Below, one piece after another: positions 11,385 to 23,540 of a stretch of 64,000 nt of DNA (positions are counted from its first letter, which is position 1; each line of letters starts with the position of its first letter). The DNA is from Isoetes taiwanensis. Taxonomy: Eukaryota; Streptophyta; Lycopodiopsida; Isoetales; Isoetaceae. The stretch covers positions 10,431,426 to 10,495,425 of the forward strand of contig JAJEKV010000036.1 in assembly GCA_021234155.1 (NCBI GenBank), written 5' to 3'. The position numbers and the translations under genes were made by a program. The notes below the pieces were generated by a model, which was not told the DNA's origin, did not search any database, and saw only the letters and a list, made by a program, of their open reading frames with translations.

Positions 11385-12603
11385 ACTTAGTACATGGCAA
11401 GAAGGCTGTCAAACCAGTCCTACCTTGGGCTTTATTTCACACTCTGCAGCCTTTTCCAAGTGCTTCTCCATTTTTGCGTGGCTTGTTGGCAGCATGGGAG
11501 GCGGTCAGACATCTTTTCTGGCCATGTCCCTCTATCCACACCCTATTGGAGACTCCATGGTGGTGGGCACCACTGCCTCCAGACCCCTCAGCACCTCCAT
11601 TGGCAGTCTCAGTTCATCCCCTTACACAGAGACGATGGGTTCTTGCAGGTGTTGTCTCTATTCAAGCATGGTAAGAGGCGGGTCGCCTATTGTCTTGGCC
11701 TAGATTTCAGGCAAAGTTTCTGCTCTCTCGTTGGGACGTATCTCTATGGGAGAAGGTCGCAGAAAATTTGCCTCTTATAGTGCAAGTTGGTGTTGCTGAA
11801 AGGGTTCCATGGGACTGTCATGAAAATATTCACAAAGGCAAGCAATTTGTCAGATCAGTATATCGCCTTCTTTTAGCACCACAACCCCTCCACTTGCCAG
11901 ATGGGTGGCACCTACAGGTCCCACAACCCACTTTGTGTCGTACATGGCGATGGCTTTGGGATAGGTTGCTCCACCCTAAAGTCTCTGTACTGTGGTGACA
12001 GGTTATCCACAGGTGCCTGCGGGTTAATGCCTTTCGACATCGCTATGATCCTCGCATATCTGCAGTATGTCTGCGCTGTCTTTCGGACATTGAGACTCTT
12101 GAGCATTGTCTCTTTGATTGTCTTGAGGTTCAACCAGCATGGTCTTGGCTACAAGGTTTGTTTAATAGTACATTGGACTGCCGATGCATCCTTTTGGCGT
12201 TCTATCCCAACGCATGGCCTCCAGCTAAACAAAGGGCATTTAATCTTGTTTCCGATTGGCTCCTATGGTCGATATGGGAGCGTCGCAGACACCACATCTT
12301 TCAGGGCATTTATTCATTTGCACACAGTGTTATTACGGTGGCCCAGAAAAATATATTGACAGCCTACAAGTGTTCCTCCCTTGAATCAGAACTAATGGAA
12401 CGCATCTGGATTCAGTATCTTCGAATTGATTCTTATCATTAGTCTCCTTTTCTAGAGTAAGTACATTGTGCTCCAGGCTCGTGCTCTTGTGGCATCTTTT
12501 TGTGCGTACACAGTTAGATGAGACATGTAAATTTTATACTATTTCTCTTGTTAATAAACTTTTTGGCTTTCGTCCTTCCAAAAAAAAAAAACTTAGTACA
12601 TGG
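11385..12603 (+). mobile_element. 5'-truncated LINE with 13-bp target-site duplication
   Basis: The 13-bp sequence ACTTAGTACATGG occurs at 11,385-11,397 and again at 12,591-12,603. The inserted 1.19 kb ends in an A run (12,580-12,590). It encodes, in shifted frames, the zinc-binding tail of a plant LINE reverse transcriptase. CLRCLSDIETLEHCLFDC near 12,080-12,130 gives the zf-RVT cysteines and histidine, and WLLWSIWERRRHHIFQG gives the C-terminal block. Duplication plus A tail plus 5' truncation is diagnostic of target-primed reverse transcription. It is the same broad family as the copies at 43.2, 47.4 and 61.5 kb. Confidence 0.92.
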
Positions 12604-12903
12604 TTTGATTACTATGTTTGCAACACTTCGTCTTTATTCCTTATTCCTTGTTCATTCGATTGTCCTGCATTTGTTCCTTAGTCTCTTTTTGTTCTATTGT
12701 TCCTTTCGCTTTCTTTTTTTATGCGGCTCTGTTTAAGCTTCTTGTGCTTCATTGTTCCATGTCAGGTTAGCTCCTTTTCAGTTATTCGGCCCCAAAACAC
12801 AAACCCTGGGGTCCAACATCAGCAGAATACGGCCGCCCATATGAATACCTATTTATAACCATTCCAAACCTTATGTTATATCGAGCTCATTTCCTTGTTA
12901 TCC

Positions 12904-12992
12904 GCATGCATGCATGCATGCGTGCGTATGCATGCATGCGTGCATGCATGCGTGCATGCGTGCATGCGTGCGTGCGTGCGTGCGTGCGTGCG
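12904..12992. repeat. (GCAT)n/(GCGT)n microsatellite
   Basis: About 89 bases of GCAT and GCGT/GTGC tetramers of alternating purine-pyrimidine sequence lie immediately before the next tetramer array. Confidence 0.9.
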
Positions 12993-13000
12993 TACTATCG

Positions 13001-13170
<170 letters not shown>

Positions 13171-13214
13171 GAAGTTTTATATCTTAAAATCCATAATGTC
13201 TTATCTTTGCCTTT

Positions 13215-13358
13215 AGTGTTGGAAGCCTATATTTGCAATCCATGATTAAGAGGGTCTATAGTCAGTGCTGTAAGCTCATATTCTCAATCCATGATTAAGG
13301 TGGTTTGCAGTCAGTGCTATAAGCTCATATTCTCAATCCATGATTAAGTAGGTCAAGC
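13215..13358. repeat. 49-bp tandem repeat, three copies
   Basis: Units start at 13,215, 13,264 and 13,313, exactly 49 bases apart. Each contains AGTG(C/T)TG-AAGC and CAATCCATGATTAAG. Confidence 0.9.
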
Positions 13359-15059
13359 CTCCCCTCTAACAGATCATGACCACAAATATACATTTCTAAT
13401 CCATCATTGTAAGAAGTGGTGGAGCGTAGCCACAACTGGGAATTAATTCAGGCTTCTGCTAATACATCTACAACATGACTGTCAACACAGGCTTGCACCT
13501 GCCACAACACACCACTATACATTAATAAAAATTGACGTCTCCATCTTTAGAACTATGATTGACTGCTATAACAATGAAGCAAGTGTACAACAACTTCACA
13601 CAAGCATAGAACAACTTTCATCTTTTAGCATTTAAAAAGATCAAACAAATCATCAAGACCAGAATACCATACTACCTTAGTAGTGGACCGACGCCACCTA
13701 CATGTAATCAAAATTACAAAATTTGCATTAACGAATAAATCACTTGGACACTAGAATTATTATGTCAATATTCGTGCAGCTTATCTAAATTCCTATCACA
13801 TGTCAAAAGGAAACTCATCATCATTCTCAATTACTTTAAATGGTTGTGCCTTTGTTCCAGTGCAATGCAAGTTCCACATCTAGCAATAAGCCCTATTATA
13901 ATTGACAATAGAAACACTTAGTCATAAAAGTAACAAGACACAAAAGAACCAATAAGATACACACCCAAACGTTTTTATCAAATAGTATGTTGGTCAAGCG
14001 GTCAGTCCACAGTTTTATCAACCTGCAAGAGGTGGGATATGCCGTGCCATACTGTTACGGGTTCACATGTTGCCAGGAATCTTGATGGTTGAAGGAGCCA
14101 TCGGATGAGATATGTTTATCTGCATACATATCCCTATTGTGACGATGTCATGGCAGTTGACAAGGCCAGAATTATAAGAGGGATGGTGCAGGGTGGGGTT
14201 GACCATGCCATAATATCTAAATAGAGGAGCATAGTGTCAGGTTTGCCATTGTTTGGAGGGATGAGATGGCTAAAGTATATGCAAACCCTTGCATGATTGT
14301 AACATATGTTTTATTATCATATCTTGCTAGTTGGTCATGATTTACAGACGTAACATAGTTGGCCGTTCACATTCTTGGTATTTTCCAATTTTGTTTTGTC
14401 AGCTACCATGAGAATCCATTCCTTGTTACCTGCTTTAACCTCTAGTGGAGAAGGATTTGCCGATCGAGCAGCCGAAATTATGGAAACTGATGGCATCCCT
14501 ATCTCCGGGAACCTTGCGTATTCGCTTATTCAAGAATGCAAAACAAAGATCTTGCAATGGTGCCTGCTGCAATCTCTTATGATCCGCAATGGTTTTGACT
14601 CTATTATCTGTGTATTTCAAATGTTTATTTTTACATATTTGAGCAACTTGAAGGATTGAGTGCCTTGAAAGTTGCACTCTCAAATAGAAGGGTTTTCAAG
14701 TTGGTAACAAGCATTGGGTGGAATCCATACTTTGGAGACACTAAGAAAATAGTGGCATGCATGCAGTTCCAATGAAGCTTATTACTTCGTATACGTACCT
14801 TTTAACACCTCTAGTTTCTTCTTCCGTCATTGTAAACTTTACTCCCCTACTCTTTATTTGTCTTTGGACTTCTTTCTACAAGCTAGTCATATATTGATTA
14901 ATGTAGTTATGGTAATAAGATTGTGAAGCAAAATATTAAACAATAGTCTATTGATAGCTTTTGAAATGTGTGAGCAATTACTAGATACTAGCTTTTGCTA
15001 GCTTTTAAATGCTTCTGCATTAAGGGATGGCAGCATGTATTATGCTAATTTTATAGGAA
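13359..15059. other. intergenic DNA without a recognisable gene
   Basis: AT-rich sequence with scattered stops. A 94-codon frame at 14,375-14,659 begins hydrophobic and has no domain I recognise. I see nothing else. Confidence 0.4.
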
Positions 15060-15330
15060 TGAAAATGAATACTTACTTGCGTTAGCACCTTGGATGCATG
15101 TGTGAGCTTGTTGCCATGACAGAAGGCACAATTATCAGTGCCTATATCAGTGAGAATAAAATTTGGTTACGATGTGCGTATGGACACAACCATTATCGAG
15201 ATGTATGGCAAATGTCATGTAAACAAAGCACATAAGAAGTTTGATGGGATGCTCAAACGAAATCTGGTCACATGGAATGCCATGATTGCAGCTTATGCTC
15301 AACTAGGAGATGGTATTACAACCCTCTAGA
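15060..15330 (+). pseudogene. PPR-protein relic
   Basis: The frame at 15,138-15,329 reads IKFGYDVRMDTTIIEMYGKC, then HKKFDGMLKRNLVTWNAM. This is the plant PPR pattern (D-V-x-V, MYGKCG, FD-M, R-N-V-V-T/S-W-N-A-M-I). Such proteins bind organelle RNA in editing or splicing. Only about one and a half repeats remain, the usual A-C-A-x-L block upstream is interrupted, and no long frame continues, so this is a fragment. Confidence 0.7.
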
Positions 15331-15645
15331 TTCCTTGAAAATGTAGAAGGAATAGCTAGAGTTGGTTTTATTAATATTTTCTAAGCTTGCAGGCATGCAG
15401 GGTTGGTTGATGATGGTCATTATTATTTTCAAATTAGGGTCTAGTCACAAGCTCCTATCAACAGCGATCTTTTCCCGTATCAATGACCAAAATACACGAA
15501 ACTACATATTACTTAATAATTGACATGGAGATAATATAATCTCCAATGTATTGAAAATTTGTTTTATTACCATATCAACATGGCATGGTCATATCAAAAT
15601 TCGGCGACAAGCAAATAAGTTGGGAGGCTTATTATGTAGAATCTA

Positions 15646-17754
15646 TTAACATGTGGGCATATCACTAGGAGGTAGATCAAGCTTTTGATTTGGTTGAATG
15701 CCATTTTTCACTAAGAATACAGTTTCCATCCCCCATGTGGGGGCATGGATATCAAAATGGCAATGTAGCAACCACATACCTGCAAATGCACAATTTCACT
15801 GTAAGAAGGATGATGAGAATCCATGTAAAATGTGGAAGAGTTAGTTTACCTGGGTTATCAGCCTTCCAACGTATAGCAATCCAACCAACTTGTACAGTCT
15901 TGACAGTACTTCTTTTTGGAGGATCCACAAGGTTAAATCCACGAGAATCTCTACTCTCATTATAGTTCCCCTTGCCAGATCCAACCACGTAGAAATCAGT
16001 CCCATGCAAATGAATAGGATGTGTCTCTGCAGTAAGTGTCACAGTTCCTTGGAGCACAAGCTGTACATTTGCTCCAAAAGGTATCTCAGTCACTCTAGCT
16101 CCCTTTTGGGAAGGCCAATCAGAAAGAGACTGTGTACCAGAGGTATAGTTCCAAGGGTGCTGAGGACGATGTGGAAAATCAGTAGTATAAACTCCACTCA
16201 CATTGTGGTAATAAGCCTCCAACATATCCTTATCAGGGGTTTGGAATGTAATATTGTTGATAGAGGCGACCGAGATTCCACCGCCAGGACCTTGGCATTG
16301 GCTAGTCTTGTTGGGTCGATCGCAGGGGTTTGTATTGAGTGAAAGCACATAATATAGGCTCACATCTACGGTATGAGGAACAAGCGAGGGATGTTCTTTG
16401 GAGTTTAGGCTTCGTGTCATGTTTTGTGAGATCTCTAGGAGTGTAAGGTTATTATAGAGTGGGACATTATCGGGGTACACAGGAGTAGATGACACATTAG
16501 CCCCATGATACCTCAAGATAGCAGAGGCAGAGGTTTTAGGCACTCCGGTGCTACTTTGTCTATCATAATCTGATGCAATTATGTAGTATTGTCCAATAGG
16601 CTGATCTGCTGTAACCAACAAGTCAAAGGTTTGTCCAGGGGAAACTAAAACTGTGTCTCTACTACTGGCTTTTGTGTAGGAACCATCAGTTGCAACCATT
16701 GTTATACTGTGGTTAGCTATGGTGATGAACATATCAGTTTCATGTGTATTGCTGATCACTCTTAAGAGGTAGGTCTTTCCCTGTTTTACGTTCACTATGG
16801 TTATATCTGGAATAGAAGATAGACCCGGTCAGAACTAGCATAAAAGACTGATTTCTAAAGAAAAGAGGTATGCATGGGATAAGGTAAGGAAAATACCTTT
16901 TTTTGAGCAATTGAAAAATGCACCGGGGAGGCCGTTGATGAAGTAAGCATCTGATAAGGTTGGTGCCGTTCCAGTGTCAGTTATATTCTGCACCAGAGTT
17001 TCAATATCTTCATTCCACCACTCCCCTATAATCGAGATTAAGAATTGAATTGAACTGATCTTTATACTCCACCTAAAAATTACAATACAGAACTTTTGTA
17101 CCTAATAGCAGGGTTCTGTCACCATAAGGTTTTGGATATGGCAGAAGATGCCCTCTTTTGGGTTCTATGATAAATGCGCCATAGACTGTGCTTCGAAGCC
17201 ATGAAATATGAGCATGCCAAAAGAGAGTGCCTTGCTGCCCTTGGATAGTGAAGTTATATAGAAAAGATTTTCCAGACTGAATTGGACACTGAGTTATGTA
17301 GGCAGGTCCGTCCATCCAACCTGAGCGACGCTGATGCACTCCATGCCTGCATGCAACATATATTAATACAACTGATCCACGAAGACCTTGGACCCCCCTC
17401 CCCTCCTTTTTTTTACTTTTGTTACCAGTGAATTGTCATATTGCTCTTCACCAGATTTGTAACATTCACAAGCACATTGTCTCCATCCCTCACTCGAATA
17501 GTTGGGCCAGGGAATTTCCCATTTACTACAGGCACAGTTTTTGTGTGGCAAATCCTCGTGACATTCAAGTAATCAATCTGCAAAAGAACTAATGAAATCT
17601 GAAAAATCGCGTTACAAAGAGTATCTTTAATCATATGAACACATAATACCTTGAAGTGATAGAATCTAGTGGCTGCATCAACTCCAAGGCACAAAAATAA
17701 TAGAGCAAAAAGAAAACTGAATCCATGAAGAAGAGCCATATTGCTTGTTTGCAT
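15646..17754 (-). CDS. laccase (multicopper oxidase), complete six-exon gene
   Basis: Exons on the minus strand are 17754-17650, 17577-17426, 17346-17102, 17025-16897, 16806-15850 and 15779-15646. All introns are GT-AG, and the total is 1722 bases or 573 residues, normal for plant laccases. Interior exon sizes of 152, 245 and 129 bases match the conserved plant laccase structure. A hydrophobic signal peptide follows the first Met (a second Met lies at residue 6), so the enzyme is probably secreted. Copper motifs are HWHGVHQ (across exons 2-3), [20 protein letters not shown] and HCHFDIH. The last exon gives a PTC terminus. Laccases oxidise phenolics with O2, for example monolignols in cell walls. 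The spacing after HCHFDIH is one residue longer than usual (HAPTWGM rather than HxTWGL), so the axial type-1 copper position needs checking. No stop or frameshift is seen. Confidence 0.93.
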
Positions 17755-17775
17755 CAATGATGGAAAAAAAGATTG

Positions 17776-17786
17776 GATTTTTATAC
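17776..17786 (-). promoter_or_regulatory. laccase TATA box
   Basis: On the minus strand TATAAAAATCC lies about 25-30 bases upstream of the first Met codon. This implies a very short 5' leader, or use of the second Met at 17,737-17,739. Confidence 0.45.
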
Positions 17787-17875
17787 ACAAGCTGAAAGTG
17801 CCACTTTCCGTCCTCCTTCTTGTGCGATCAAGTGGTGCTAGATGCTTGGGACAACTTAAGCTTCAAATTTAGTGT

Positions 17876-17945
17876 GTGGTCCATCATGACATTTTTTTTT
17901 TATGAACGTGGACCTTTATTACCCAAAAGTGGTCCATCATGACAT
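17876..17945 (-). mobile_element. tiny retro-insertion (36 bp) with 17-bp target-site duplication
   Basis: GTGGTCCATCATGACAT occurs at 17,876-17,892 and 17,929-17,945. Between them are 36 bases that read on the minus strand as a tail with AATAAA followed by an A run. This is what an extremely 5'-truncated LINE or SINE insertion leaves. It lies about 120 bp upstream of the laccase start. Confidence 0.8.
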
Positions 17946-18514
17946 GGTTAGGCCTACAGGTTATTACTTCATTTTAGTGTGTGGGAACGACGTGTTACAA
18001 GGTGTGGGTCATATGTAGACCAACACATGGCTACAAATTGTTGATAAAGATTTTGCTCTTTCAATGGCAATATTCTTTGACTATAAGAAATGTATCAATT
18101 TTGACTAAGCCTCTTCAGATGTTATGATTTTTTCAGCACAATCAAGAAACCTATCCTTCATACACGTGAACCACTAGGTGTTAAAATTTTTATGAAAATC
18201 TATTTTGAATATTTTTTGGACTCGAAATTTCTACTCGCACTGCTTAGGGTGCTTTCTCATCAGCCTCCGACCTCAAGGTTTTCTTGAGGTCCAGATCAAG
18301 GCATGCAGGTTCCCGTGGGCGCCTCAACCTCAAACACTCAGATTTTTGACCTGAATCAAAAGTAATCACCAAGCATTTCTCAATGCTCATGTTTTTGACT
18401 TGGACCTAGATTTTCATGTCGCCAATCCCATGGGAAAGCACCCTTAGAGCTATACCACAATCTCTAAGTGGGACCTCAATAGAACATAAGCTCCTCCTAG
18501 AAGCATTCTTCTCC

Positions 18515-18550
18515 CGTGCAATAAAATCATATTCTATTCTATTCTATTCT
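18515..18550 (+). repeat. LINE-type 3' tail fragment with (ATTCT)n
   Basis: AATAAAATCATATTCTATTC matches the 3' end of the LINE copy at 38.56 kb (ATAAAATCAT, then ATTCT repeats), suggesting a remnant of the same family. Confidence 0.5.
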
Positions 18551-19139
18551 CACGTGCAATAAGATGACGATTAGATAGGGTTCAATAATTTAAAAATAAG
18601 TGTTAACGTAAGATCTCCAAAAGAAAACATTATAAAATTTGTGTTTTATTACAAATGAGTCAAAGGACATATTATTAAATTGTGTTTGAAGAAGTCCTTA
18701 GTCGATTTGGAGTATTATATATCTTATTTTGCTATATCTTATAGATGTCATATGGTATGGCATAATAAGTACTATCTATCTATCTATCTTATAGAATAAA
18801 ACATTATTATATTACGAATTTTTGGCAAATGGCAATCAAGAAGACCATTCTAGAAGGGGCTTGCAACCAATACTAGCAGGGAGGAGGTCCTAGAATGAAC
18901 AATCCAATTTCGTGGCCATATGTCATGGAAGCAACTTGATGCTACGATGAAACTATGCTCCTATCGATCTGCATAAACAGTGAAAAATGCTTCATAACAA
19001 GAAGCAAACCATGTTCCCTTCATATGTGTGACAAATTTTGAACTATCCACTTTGGTTAGGGTTGTCAATGAGTTGGTGATGTTGCAAAGGCTCAATCTCC
19101 AACATCAACATCCAATTTAATAAATCTGATGTAACAAGA

Positions 19140-19540
19140 CAAGCTGTTATCCATTGCTAAACATATGAAAAAGGTCTAATCAAGCAACGAGCACTCTGGA
19201 GGAAAAGCAGACTAATCTACGAAAATAACCTTATGCAAGAGACCATGCCTAATGCCTATAACTTGGATATGTGCAAGTCTACTGTAAGTTATAGTTTCCA
19301 TGAGAAAAAACAAGTGGTAATAGAAATGACAGGGCACATTGGTGTTAATGCAGTCGTAACACCGACAAGAAACATACCGCATAAGAAAAAACATAAATAA
19401 GATAGACGAACTACATGTAGCAAATGTCAATGCATCATGAACCAAATATATCACATACATATAACAAATACTGATGCAATATGAAATATGAATTAGAATA
19501 AGGTCAACAGTTATCCATATCAAACATAATATACAAGGAT
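19140..19540. repeat. dispersed repeat, copy 1
   Basis: This segment aligns by eye with 45,015-45,345. Shared words include AACATATGAAAAA, GCACTCT(G/A)GA, TTTCCATGAGAAAAAA, GGCACATTGGTG and GATGCAATATGA. It carries no coding signal. It may be a fragment of a larger, unidentified element. Confidence 0.65.
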
Positions 19541-21252
19541 TTAGCGTTGGCGGAGCCAGCGCCTTGTGCACTCTAGGAGTGAAGTCCAAATATATTTAAT
19601 TCTATAATCTAACTAGTCATGAAGTATATCAAAGCTAAGGTCAACATTAAAAAAAAAAATGTATGGCCTAGATCGTTTGTGTGTAATGATGTTGTAAGTT
19701 GCCTATCGATTTATAGAAGCATTTATAATGTGCTAACACATGTTTACTTAATATAACATTCAATTATTACTATATCCATTCATCGGATTGGAACTTTGCA
19801 TTTTGTTCAAAATTTAGACCTTAGGTACCTCCTCCGAAATCATTCTTATAGTACATGGTTGAGTGAGAACGAGAGCATCAACAGAGTTTGCCTCCAGTTA
19901 ACTTTTGGCAATTGCTAGAATTGGTCTGGAATGCACATGCAAAGCAACGAAGTCCCTGCATCTGGGTGTTCAGTGATGCTTGACATAAATGGCTCTTGTG
20001 TAGAGGCTAGTGTGAGAAATAGCTATTTAAGGCAACATTAGAGAGCGATGCCTGACGTAAATGCCTCATGTGTGTTATGGTGGCTAGTGTGGGAAATAGC
20101 CACTGCTTGAAATAACTTGGAATTTGACGATTTGTTCTACTTATGTACATAAATGTTGCATAGGCAAATCCTCAAATAGTCAATATCGTTTTACTCCTTA
20201 TAGTGCTATTTTGCTATTTATAACTAGTTCAAAATCCTTGCATAATCCAATCCGTGTAATTGCTCAAATATATTGTTTCACTGCTTTTTATTTCTTTTTA
20301 ATGTGGTGTTTCACTGCTTTCTAATGTGGTGATCGCTAAGAACCATGGTGTTGGGGTTTTGAATCTATATTAAGTCCACAATTGTGCTATCTTACCAATG
20401 GATAAACTTTGTTAACATTAGTCAACATAGAAAACTATGTTGCAATTTCGATTGGATAGACTTGACCGTGGTTAATTTTTGCTGGTTAAAAGTGGGTGAG
20501 AGGACCTGACCTAAGTCTATCCAAAATTATATATGTAAATGCTGAGAAATTATATATGTAATAGTGCTGACAATTTAAAAACTTGTTTGAAGCATCAACG
20601 ACGTCTACATTTCCAAATCGATGGGTTTCTAAGCACATAGAGCCGGTTTCTGGTATTTGAATCTTATTCTAATTGTTGGGCTTTTGAGAAATAATTTTTT
20701 ATATTCAAAGATCACTCAAAATCGGTTTAGGGCAGAAAAGCCCTATTTCCGGAGACAGATTCGAGAAGGCGGATTTGCCATGGCCAATGTTGCGGAATTT
20801 GAGACAGCTCTGAGACGCTTTCGCATATGCATGAGCTGCAAAAATTATGGAGCAAGATGCTCGTTATTGCCAGGGATGCCTTCGGTTTATTTACGTAGCC
20901 TTTGAAAATTTTTCTGTTGCAAGCATTCAGGAGATCCGAAACTTCATTTCCAGAGAGAGATTGAAGGAGAGATGCTGCATGTAGATTGAAGTGGGGTACT
21001 GCTATATATTTAGTGCTGTTGAATATGATAGAGCAAGTAGATGCTTCCATGCCTGGGCTTGTCTTTGCCGTAAATCCGACCCATCAAGCCCTTTCATACA
21101 ATCAACTGTGTTTTTGTTTCTGTCAAGCCCTTTCATACAATCAAGTCTGTTTTTTGTTTCTGTTTTGCCTCTGTGTTTCTAATCACATCACGGGTGTAAC
21201 AGGGCTAAAACTCCACAAAAAGGGTTTGCATTGCAAAAGCAGAAGATAAACC

Positions 21253-21504
21253 ATGGCTATGGCAGAAGCGAGGAAGTGGGCGGTTCTAATCTGCTTATTT
21301 TTCACCGGATTTGCAATGACACAGCAAGATTCAACGGAAATATCAGCGTTAAAACAGATCCGGAACAGCATGCAGGATTTACAGGGCTCGCCATTCTACT
21401 CAACCACGGCCTCTCCTGGGGCCAGAACTCGAAGCCAAGGGGAAATACGTATTCCCAGAAAAAACAGAATACGCCAGAAAAAGCATTCCAATATACGTAG
21501 ATAA
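21253..21504 (+). pseudogene. possible N-terminal exon of an LRR receptor-like protein, truncated
   Basis: An ATG at 21,253 opens an 83-codon frame with a hydrophobic signal-like segment (WAVLICLFFTGFAM). TEISALKQIRNSMQD follows, which resembles the start of mature LRR receptor kinases, where a short helical cap precedes the first repeat. After about 45 residues the frame becomes basic and unrelated. No LRR repeats or kinase domain follow, so it would be a broken remnant. The match is by motif only. Confidence 0.3.
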
Positions 21505-21619
21505 TTCCAAATTTTTTTCGCACGTTTGCACAAACGAAGGGTGAGGGTGGAGACTTTGGAGCGATTTGAAGGCATCCACGTTGCAGCCAGCTAAGATATT
21601 TGTAAACGTGGAGAGCCTT

Positions 21620-21678
21620 TGAATCGTTTGATTTGATCTACGGTGAGGGAAATTTATGAAAATTCCATGTGTTCAGGG
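21620..21678 (+). repeat. dispersed 55-bp repeat, copy A
   Basis: CGTTTGATTTGATCTACGGT and the following GAAAATTCCA-GTGTTCAG also occur at 25,515-25,572 with a few changes. Each copy lies upstream of a gene relic. Confidence 0.6.
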
Positions 21679-21689
21679 TAGTTATGAGC

Positions 21690-22389
21690 GCGTGAAGATC
21701 GACCGCTTCTCCGATCCTTATTTTGTTCAGCATAGAACTTTCTTCTCCGTCAGTTCTTCTCCGTCAGTCCAGGAGCTAGAGAAGCAAGTATCCTATCGAT
21801 TAATCTATATATACATTCACAATTCCTATAGATTTGTACACCGCACAGAATTGTAACCCTAACTCTGGTTATGGCGATGAGCTGGGTGATCTGCGGGCTT
21901 TTTGGTAAGCTTGTTTTTTAGGCTAGGAACATTGTAGGTTTTCTTGATTCCGGCAAACATGGCAACAGCAATAGTGGCTCAGCCTTTTTCTTCTGCATCG
22001 CCATTGCCTGGAATCGGAGAGAGGAATAATTGAATGGGACCAGCAAGGCTATGCCTCATGGGTGTTGCTCTTTGTGGAAAGACTCGGCATGGCAGGACCC
22101 TTTGGGCACAGATCCGGCGGATTTTGCAGGCTCTTTGGCGGACTATGGAATTGGGGCCGGAAGCACCTCCTTCCAAGCGGACATCCTTCCATCATGAAAT
22201 GCGTCGTGCTCGCCTTTCTTTGAACGAATACTCCACGCTCTATTCCATCATATCTGCAGATCGCAACCTTGAAGCTTCTGCAAATCCTAATCTCTTTTAC
22301 AAGTAAGACCTTAATGAGGTACGCATTTTGCTTCCATACTCTTGCATTTTCTTAGATCTGATTTCTGACATAATCATCTCTTTACATAG
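21690..22389 (+). other. unassigned stretch upstream of the transporter relic
   Basis: A 90-codon frame (22,034-22,306) and short GT/AG-like sites are present, but I recognise no domain. It may contain remains of the first exon of the nodulin-like gene. Confidence 0.25.
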
Positions 22390-23180
22390 CTCATGAAGCT
22401 CTACGGATTGCCATATGAGAAAGATAAGGTTGCTATGTAAATGATATGGCTAGCAATGACCAAGAAACTATCAAATATGTGAAGGTATGGCAGATATATC
22501 TCTACATTTGCATAGGTGCCAATTCTTAGGCATTTACAAATACAGGAGTTGTGGTAACAAGTGTGAAAAAATTTCCAAGAAATCACGACATTCCCATAGG
22601 TTTGCCCAAAGGATTTGTTGGTCTGAGTGGAGCCATGCTTACTCTCTTTTATCAGGCCTTATATGGAGATCAGCCAGCTTCATTTATTCTGCTATCAGAT
22701 CAGCTGGCTGCCTTGTGTTGTTTGCCTTGCATTCATGTTTGTAATCAGGAGAATACCATATGAAGAAGATAAGAAAGAAGATGAGACCAAGATTTTTTAT
22801 GTTTTTCGCACTTCTTTGGTCTTGGCTGCATATCTGATGGTGGTGGTCATAGTCCAACATGCAGGTAGACTGGAACAGTCTGCATATCAGGGCCTTGCAT
22901 CATTTATACTGCTTATAATCATTTCTCCATTGGGTATTGTGGGGTATTCGAGTACAAGTACTCAAGACAAAGGCAGATCTGAACAAGGATGTGGACGACC
23001 CCAAACAATCTATTTCTGTCATGCCAGAGGCAGATCAAGAGAAGAAAAGATGTCATTGCACGATAGCCCATTTGCAGAGCTGTGGCGCTTTTGGAATCAT
23101 CAGAAGCAACATGCTATGTCAGTCCTCTTTATGCTTGCATTTTTATTTGTTTTGCTCCCAAAATTGTGCTACTAGATTTT
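22390..23180 (+). pseudogene. nodulin-like (NFD4-type) major facilitator transporter relic
   Basis: In shifting frames the plus strand shows FPRNHDIPIGLPKGFVGLSG, then AMLTLFYQAL, which corresponds to the FP-x-x-RG-x-V-x-G-x-x-KG-x-x-GLS-A segment of plant nodulin-like transporters. Before it, YLYICIGANS stands where that family has a membrane segment. Downstream (22,730-23,175) come RRIPYEEDKK and membrane segments (LVLAAYLMVVVIV, FILLIIISPLGIV). A stop after GANS and frame changes near 22,735 and 22,945 show it is inactive. The family comprises polytopic membrane proteins, mostly of unknown substrate. Confidence 0.65.
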
Positions 23181-23339
23181 TTTATATTTATTGGCTCTTT
23201 TGGCATGCAATGGTGACCATTGCCTTCAGCTATTGCTTTCAAAGCTTCTTTTTTTCAATTGCCTAGGTAAGATTTTTGAATGTAGGGCTATCCCACTCAG
23301 GCCGAGCAATGAATCGGAGGATATTCACGTAATGTTCTT

Positions 23340-23540
23340 AACAGACGGTGGCAGAACATGATTTCCCTGTTAATCACATTGCGTCAGGAAGGACTAAAAC
23401 CAGATGCATTCACATTCACAACCATGCTTGGTGCCTGCATCAGCAAAGAAAATGTGCAGCTTGCAGACCTAGGTGAGGGTGAGGTCTATAAGCATATTGT
23501 GAATAGCAGAATTGAAGCATGTACCTTAGTATTTGGATAA
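23340..23540 (+). pseudogene. PPR-protein relic
   Basis: The frame at 23,358-23,540 reads LRQEGLKPDAFTFTTMLGAC, the start of a PPR repeat (M-x-x-x-G-x-x-P-D-x-x-T-F-x-x-x-L-x-A-C). It stops at 23,538 after about 60 residues. No PPR array follows. Confidence 0.7.

Larger units (their letters stand above)
17946..20700. other. intergenic DNA upstream of the laccase gene
   Basis: No gene is recognised. The stretch holds a short (ATTCT)n tail at 18,531-18,550 and one copy of a dispersed repeat at about 19,140-19,540, both noted separately. The rest is AT-rich with dense stops. Confidence 0.4.

Noticed and set aside
15690-16342. Plus-strand ORFs over the laccase gene
   Set aside because: Antisense shadows of the minus-strand laccase exons, with no domain of their own.
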